A DNA stretch of 64,000 nucleotides from Stratiolaelaps scimitus (taxonomy: Eukaryota; Arthropoda; Arachnida; Mesostigmata; Laelapidae), in NCBI GenBank assembly GCA_019614645.1, contig JABWDB010000003.1:17817001-17881000 (forward strand). Direction: 5' to 3'. The notes beneath the pieces are model-generated. The model saw only the letters and a list, made by a program, of their open reading frames with translations. It was not told where the DNA came from and did no database searches. This document shows positions 62,301-64,000 of this stretch, in pieces (the first letter of the stretch is position 1; every line of letters starts with the position of its first letter). Position numbers and translations under genes: made by a program.

Positions 62301-63594
62301 AACGTAACGCAACGCGAAAGTATGAAGAAGTATGTATCTCAATGTATGCCTCAAACGTAGAGATCCTTAAAGGTAACTATTAACAAAGTGTTATAGATTT
62401 ACGCATGGAGATACTTTGCGCCTTTCTCTACAATCGTCTTGACCGGGGTGACACGGCTGAACAATATTCGTACGCATTTTGAACATGTGACTGGAAATTT
62501 CTGCCTAACTAACAAGCCTTGCCCTCATGGGGATCATGACATTTACTATAAACGAGCACGTTTAACTAATAATCAAAGAGTAGAAGTTGTCTCCCCTGAG
62601 TGGGACTTCTCCTATGTGTATCAATCATTCTGCTCAGAGCAGCCACGTACCTCGAACTTCAAACATTTCGAGGGTATTTGGATATTAGTCACCAATAAAT
62701 CATGGCTGTTCTGCAACTACCACTTTCAGAGAACCCCATCAAGACGAATCGCCTCTTATCTGAGCTCGTATTGAATCTACAGGCTAAAGGACTGCTTCAA
62801 GAACGCGAAGAACGCTGGTGGAAGACCAAGAGGTAGAGTATCGTTTATAAATAGTACAAAAATATATTGTTTCTAATGTTAAAAAAAATCCAACTTTTGC
62901 CTCCCAGCTCGTTATGGTTTTGCTAAGCTATAGATACCCATAGCGTTGCTTCTCTCATTGCTTCAATCACGAATCCCCTACTGGTTGTCTACACTATATA
63001 CAGGGTGCGAGCGTGTTAGTTATTGAGAGTATGAATTCAATGCATTTTAATGTCCTGCTAAACCGACAATCGAAATGCTACGTAGAAATCGAATGCGCAC
63101 ACGATATCCCGTTGAACCGGCATACGTTCCATTCTGCTCTAGTCTTTATCGCAATCATTTGCGAAGCTTCCTGTTGGCATTAAAGTTTGCTGCCCAGTGC
63201 TGAACAGCACATCTACATATATCGTTCTAATTGTCTATTCATGCCTTCGCCGTTATTTTTCGCAGTTTGTTCGCATTTGTTTTTTTTTCCAACCACCTTC
63301 GATCAGGTGATAACTTCAACCACCGCGCATTGCCCGACCATCAGATCTAGAATACATTCACGAGCCGCTACCACCTCCCAGTTTCGTTATCATGGGCAAT
63401 TTTCCATCGTTCTGCCAACCGTAAAACGACTCTCGGCCATCGATATTTACTTTGCTCTTTTATTTTCTATCGCTTGTGCTTCCGCCGTCCACCTCACGCA
63501 AAAGGGGCTGCGCCGAGCCCGGCCTGTGCTCAACTTGAAGGGATTTCAAGGGAGGCGATCGCAACAAAACAACTTTGAACTCAAAAATAAATAG
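33787..63594 (+). CDS. Divergent ionotropic glutamate receptor gene, 5' part missing, ten exons
   Basis: This is the overall gene model; each exon is listed separately. Exons are 33787-33891, 34225-34344, 35031-35070, 35388-35566, 53651-53815, 54252-54457, 55313-55514, 61649-61874, 62730-62832 and, less surely, 63345-63594. All joins keep frame (phases 0,0,1,0,0,2,0,1,2) and use GT..AG sites. About 530 residues result, against roughly 850-950 for a full iGluR, because most of the amino-terminal domain is absent. In this family the protein is a tetrameric cation channel in the plasma membrane opened by glutamate or a related amino acid. The order of parts (ATD end, S1, M1, pore, M3, S2, M4) is complete. 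Ligand-pocket residues are conserved but the M3 gate motif and the Q/R site are not, so ligand binding may persist with altered gating or permeation. The retained ATD suggests an iGluR rather than a short chemosensory IR. Class (kainate, AMPA or other) is not certain. Confidence 0.85.
34225..34344 (+). CDS. iGluR exon: ATD end to S1 start
   Basis: Forty codons read IGIWSKGGGLNIT, then an acidic, lysine-rich stretch, then HLRIVTII. IGIW and LRIVTII are standard landmarks: the last ATD strand and the first strand of the ligand-binding domain, which in the family reads LRVVTILE. The acceptor is gctctcag, the donor is ATA|gtgagt, and phase is 0 at both ends. The preceding intron is 333 bp. The acidic segment between the landmarks is the ATD to ligand-domain linker. 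Confidence 0.88.
35031..35070 (+). CDS. iGluR micro-exon in S1
   Basis: A 40-bp exon encodes TPPWIVKDEKLST plus the first base of the next codon (Glu). It follows VTII of the previous exon and matches the family segment in which VTILEEPFVM is followed by a short variable loop. The acceptor is gcatttcag and the donor is ACAG|gttagt, in phase 1. It is below the usual size threshold for open-frame detection and is recognised only by the joined reading and the matching phase of its neighbours. Confidence 0.8.
35388..35566 (+). CDS. iGluR exon: S1 ligand-binding core
   Basis: The exon encodes E-DRPKYKGFLIDMLEDM at its start and ends with WNGMIGELVKE. PKYKGFLIDML matches the family pattern RYEGYCVDL, and its Tyr (35402-35404) corresponds to the ligand-stacking Tyr450 of GluA2. 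WNGMIGELVKE is the classic segment before the ligand-binding Arg. The acceptor is gctgacag (phase 1 in) and the donor is GAG|gtaagg (phase 0 out). The sequence in between (DYDLYLSPDGYYG) also fits. The next exon lies about 18 kb downstream. Confidence 0.93.
37605..37629. repeat. (AT)n microsatellite in the 18-kb intron
   Basis: Pure AT repeat. Others in the same intron are at 35620-35641, 40276-40299, 43246-43272 (one interruption) and 53482-53502. Confidence 0.95.
38941..39950 (-). pseudogene. Decayed LINE reverse transcriptase
   Basis: Reading the - strand, the segments appear in the order of a non-LTR reverse transcriptase: THQFGFMK (family QFGFRxG), then LCAALQLVDLRRAFGRI (family AxFLDLxKAFD), ALRLLKSYFSDLWQS, VTVGVPQGSYIGPSAFL (the VPQGSxLGPxLF block), IHAHDKN in place of the catalytic YADD box, then KQLGVTLDEDLNASAHV (the YLGVxLD block) and FSPHLTYEVEF with RSLHRLQLFQGRFLRM. 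Stop codons and frame changes interrupt it, and the catalytic aspartates are lost. It looks like a CR1/jockey-type element, but the clade is a guess. It is antisense within the receptor intron. Confidence 0.85.
41714..42028. repeat. Cluster of trinucleotide repeats
   Basis: An ACT run (about 41714-41742), a CGG run (41905-41926) and a GCT run (42011-42028) lie within 320 bases of a GC-rich island. They generate poly-Val, poly-Ala and poly-Thr frames that I do not regard as coding. Such clusters are common in 5' untranslated regions and first exons of animal genes. Confidence 0.8.
44335..44361. repeat. (TA)n microsatellite
   Basis: Twenty-seven bases of pure TA repeat at the AT-rich edge of a GC-rich island. 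A further tract at 54118-54135 lies next to the long inverted repeat in the 436-bp intron. Confidence 0.95.
49255..49530 (+). pseudogene. mariner transposase fragment (first of two)
   Basis: The + strand reads THRTAVVKE, stop, FAKKEIKLWSQPVYSPDIGP, then LDLSCFGQLKRRLR. The family pattern is NAxxHxAxxVxEFLAxxxIxxLxHPPYSPDLAPCDFFLFPxLKxxLR. The third catalytic Asp (in PLD) is kept but the Cys before it is replaced by Leu, and stops follow within 40 codons. It is a 3'-half relic with no N-terminal helix-turn-helix found upstream. Confidence 0.75.
49535..49893 (+). pseudogene. mariner transposase fragment (second), DD34D
   Basis: The reading VWLLDDNARPHRTAEITAWM, SSPDLSPCDY and LKRAIGG is a typical mariner C-terminal half. 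Exactly 34 residues separate the Asp of DNARPH from the Asp of PCDY, the DD34D spacing. After a frameshift near 49775 the reading resumes as AIDKEIIDGNASGIYLAISK and LPECWNRRTSKAGKYI, then TAA, which matches the family ending LPxRWxKCIxxxGxYF. The N-terminal half is missing. It lies just downstream of, and differs in sequence from, the first fragment, so the two come from different insertions. Confidence 0.88.
53651..53815 (+). CDS. iGluR exon: S1 end with ligand-binding Arg, pre-M1
   Basis: Fifty-five codons start NANAAVADLIVTDER and continue AVDFTLPF, matching the family segment [24 protein letters not shown]. The Arg at 53693-53695 is the residue that binds the alpha-carboxyl group of the ligand (Arg485 in GluA2). 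The positions of GluA2 Pro478 and Thr480 read Asp and Ile here. The exon ends GGVWSIFLPLTRE, the pre-M1 cuff. The acceptor is tgttacag and the donor is GAG|gtttgt. It reads on from GELVKE in phase 0. Confidence 0.93.
53937..54070. repeat. Long near-perfect inverted repeat in a short intron
   Basis: Arms of about 62 bases (53937-53999 and 54008-54070) begin TTTCAGTCAACCTGTCCGG and are reverse complements with about five mismatches. The spacer is only about 8 bases. It fills 134 bp of a 436-bp intron between the S1-end and M1 exons. The transcript would fold into a stem of about 60 bp. It could be a foldback (MITE-type) element or a small-RNA precursor. Confidence 0.9.
54252..54457 (+). CDS. 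iGluR exon: M1 and pore loop
   Basis: M1 is VWVYTVVAGLLTALVMYMCA, followed by RF as in the family. A cytoplasmic loop (EYVQTGEGISGSPAEEVDN) leads to the re-entrant pore segment LLFVFTTLLHQRLHLDP. Counting back from the conserved M3 start, the Q/R site of GluA2 (MQQG) is occupied by His (54432-54434), followed by Gln and then Arg in place of Gly. The donor AA|gtaaac splits a codon (phase 2) that becomes Asn with the next exon. If the donor is ignored, an in-frame TAA follows at once, which would mimic a truncation. Confidence 0.92.
55313..55514 (+). CDS. iGluR exon: M3 and start of S2
   Basis: The joined reading DPN-ATATRVLAGFWYFFTF aligns column by column with the family SPRSLSGRIVGGVWWFFTL. 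M3 continues VILA then IIVGNLCES (55374-55400), where nearly all iGluRs have SYTANLAAF; only the central NL is kept and the Lurcher-site Ala is Glu. S2 starts with LETIHGLLRTRGMKF and ENGST; the Ser-Thr pair at 55494-55499 matches GluA2 Ser654/Thr655, which contact the ligand. The acceptor is cgcctcttttag and the donor is GCG|gtaagc, phase 0. Confidence 0.92.
57086..57115. repeat. Compound (TCTA)n(TA)n microsatellite
   Basis: Three TCTA units run into a pure TA tract of about 20 bases, in the M3-S2 intron. Confidence 0.9.
58459..58484. repeat. (AAT)n microsatellite
   Basis: About eight and a half pure AAT units, in the M3-S2 intron next to AT-rich DNA. Confidence 0.95.
58850..59770 (-). pseudogene. 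Decayed LINE reverse transcriptase
   Basis: On the - strand, FRTAIVSPVHQKSSKTDS followed by MGPVSVTALVCRFLRALYRK matches the first RT block (family WKxAxVxPIxKKGDxxDPxNYRPISL). Further on, NWISDFRHNSTLRVRVYGKY and ECASVTPGRSQRTILGSL match the block ending SGVPQGSxLGPLL, and INDDIQIYDPVDTP with LTLQQALRDYSRQ matches the segment after the catalytic box. Several frameshifts and stops are present, so it is dead. It lies antisense in the intron between the M3 and S2 exons. Its sequence differs clearly from the relic at 38941-39950, so it is a different family or subfamily. Confidence 0.8.
60685..60891 (-). CDS. Small antisense ORF with a C-terminal membrane segment
   Basis: The first ATG on the - strand gives a protein of about 69 residues. 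It starts MDAVSIATYIF, has a charged middle (KHKKQQHHDMH, then acidic AFEDSGDD), and ends in a hydrophobic stretch, LLVFTYLISGTFVVVLMLA, just before the stop. The layout resembles a tail-anchored or single-span peptide. I recognise no family. It lies antisense in the M3-S2 intron. AT-rich DNA gives hydrophobic frames easily, so this may be chance. Confidence 0.2.
   Translation of the reverse strand, partial: VSIATYIFTNDDIFGKHKKQQHHDMHIDAFEDSGDDFIVNKANDWKSLLVFTYLISGTFVVVLMLAHP
61400..61441. repeat. Perfect 17-bp hairpin
   Basis: CGGCTCAAATCAACAAT (61400-61416) is exactly the reverse complement of 61425-61441, with an 8-base loop. It sits in the intron about 210 bases upstream of the S2 exon at 61649. 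The stem is too AT-rich and lacks a T run for a conventional terminator, and nothing bacterial is here. Its function is unknown. Confidence 0.85.
61457..61493. repeat. Second hairpin, 11-bp stem with outer pairing
   Basis: TCTCAGCCTGA (61461-61471) pairs with TCAGGCTGAGA (61477-61487) around a 5-base loop, and GACA/TGTC extends the stem past a 2-base bulge. It lies 16 bases after the perfect hairpin at 61400-61441, so the two form a tandem pair. Confidence 0.8.
61649..61874 (+). CDS. iGluR exon: S2 ligand-binding half
   Basis: Seventy-five codons run from TSHAPVLGDINKRML to KPFANHAAYGIALNK. FIMEYASAKYL matches the family YLLESTMNEYI; its Glu (61775-61777) is the ligand-amino-group contact (Glu705 in GluA2). 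AYGIALNK matches GYGIATPKG. A Cys in ASSCDL sits where the first S2 disulfide cysteine is expected. The acceptor is tcactttcag and the donor is AAA A|gtaagt (phase 1). The preceding intron is about 6.1 kb. Confidence 0.93.
62730..62832 (+). CDS. iGluR exon: end of S2
   Basis: After the split Lys codon the reading is NPIKTNRLLSELVLNLQAKG followed by LLQEREERWWKTK. This fits the family segment SPYRDKISLAILQLQEEGxLxxLKxKWW. The acceptor is accactttcag. At the 3' end an in-frame TAG lies at 62834-62836, but AG|gtagag just before it is a possible phase-2 donor. Stopping here would leave the receptor without M4, so splicing is favoured. The second cysteine of the S2 disulfide, normally just after WW, is not seen. 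Confidence 0.88.
63345..63594 (+). CDS. Candidate last iGluR exon with M4-like segment
   Basis: An acceptor at cgaccatcag gives phase 2 as required. The 82 following codons include a hydrophobic segment, LSAIDIYFALLFSIACASAV (63430-63489), followed by basic residues (QKGLRRAR), then a short tail ending at TAG 63592-63594. Position, length and polarity suit M4, which normally follows WWK by about 20-35 residues. The sequence similarity to M4 is weak, so this rests on topology, phase and location. An AATAAA lies immediately before the stop codon (63586-63591). Confidence 0.45.
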
Positions 63595-64000
63595 ATTTCC
63601 CATCATTCGTTTTCCTACGAGCGCTTGTTCGTTTCTTTCCGCGTTTGTTCGGCTACTCGAAGGACAGCCGACCGGTGGAGGGCACCCAAGCTACCGGTCC
63701 TCGAGAATCGGTCCCCTGGTACGTTGCGTGATTTCTTCTGACTTGCTTTGGCCATGACGTGTCCTGGCCGGACACCCACTGAGGTCTACGAAGCCTACTA
63801 GAGCTTGGATACACTGGCTTTTACGGATAAACGCCAACGGACGTAACCGATGTTGGTGAGCCGGCCACGATCGAAGGGTTCCACCTGCAAACCGCTCGGC
63901 TCCGATCCGCTCAATGGTCACCTCAACGGGTCTGCGCAGTCCGCCACACGCGTGCAGGGCCCACACACACACGCACACAGTCACAAATATACGCTCACCT
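63595..64000. other. GC-rich end of window, unassigned
   Basis: GC content rises downstream of the candidate last exon, and a CA run lies near 63961-63980. It could be 3' untranslated sequence or the start of a new GC-rich island; no gene is recognised. Confidence 0.4.

Noticed and set aside
62834..62836. TAG as the true end of the receptor
   Set aside because: Ending here would remove M4, which functional iGluRs need; a usable donor lies just before it. Not excluded if this copy is a truncated variant.
1..64000. CRISPR arrays, prophage, integrative elements or bacterial operons
   Set aside because: No regularly spaced repeats, no compact same-strand gene runs and no bacterial gene families were seen; the window is clearly eukaryotic.

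Overview
The window is eukaryotic nuclear DNA, most likely from an arthropod. The one gene I can read with confidence is cut into short exons with GT..AG introns of 317 bp to about 18 kb. Around it are many (TA)n microsatellites and decayed animal-type mobile elements: non-LTR reverse transcriptases, mariner transposases with DD34D spacing, and a tRNA-derived SINE-like sequence. A chelicerate, for example a mite, would fit the gene family, but the sequence does not prove it. Base composition is a mosaic of AT-rich stretches and GC-rich islands.

The main gene lies on the + strand from 33787 to 62832, or to 63594 if a candidate last exon is right. It encodes an ionotropic glutamate receptor (iGluR). 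Nine exons join with matching phases to give, in order: the end of the amino-terminal domain, the linker, the S1 ligand-binding half, M1, the pore loop, M3 and the S2 half. A tenth exon may supply M4. The residues that hold glutamate in the family (Tyr, Arg, Ser-Thr, Glu) are all present. The channel part is unusual: the nearly invariant M3 motif SYTANLAAF reads IIVGNLCES, the Q/R pore site reads His, and the second S2 disulfide cysteine was not found. Most of the amino-terminal domain is missing and must lie upstream, either in this window in exons I cannot recognise or beyond it.

Layout. 1-15000: alternating GC-rich islands and AT-rich stretches with no convincing gene and one reverse transcriptase fragment on the - strand. 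15000-27840: AT-rich DNA with simple repeats. 27840-29300: several exon-like open segments of unknown nature. 29300-33786: SINE-like tRNA relic and AT-rich DNA. 33787-35566: first four recognised iGluR exons. 35567-53650: an intron of 18 kb that splits the S1 half and holds a LINE relic, two adjacent mariner relics and GC-rich islands. 53651-55514: S1 end, M1, pore and M3 exons, with a long inverted repeat inside a 436-bp intron. 55515-61648: an intron with a third LINE relic and twin hairpins. 61649-63594: S2 exons and candidate M4 exon. 63595-64000: GC-rich, unassigned.

The three LINE relics are all antisense to the receptor gene, whereas the mariner relics are in sense. No bacterial operon, CRISPR array, rRNA or intact tRNA gene was seen.
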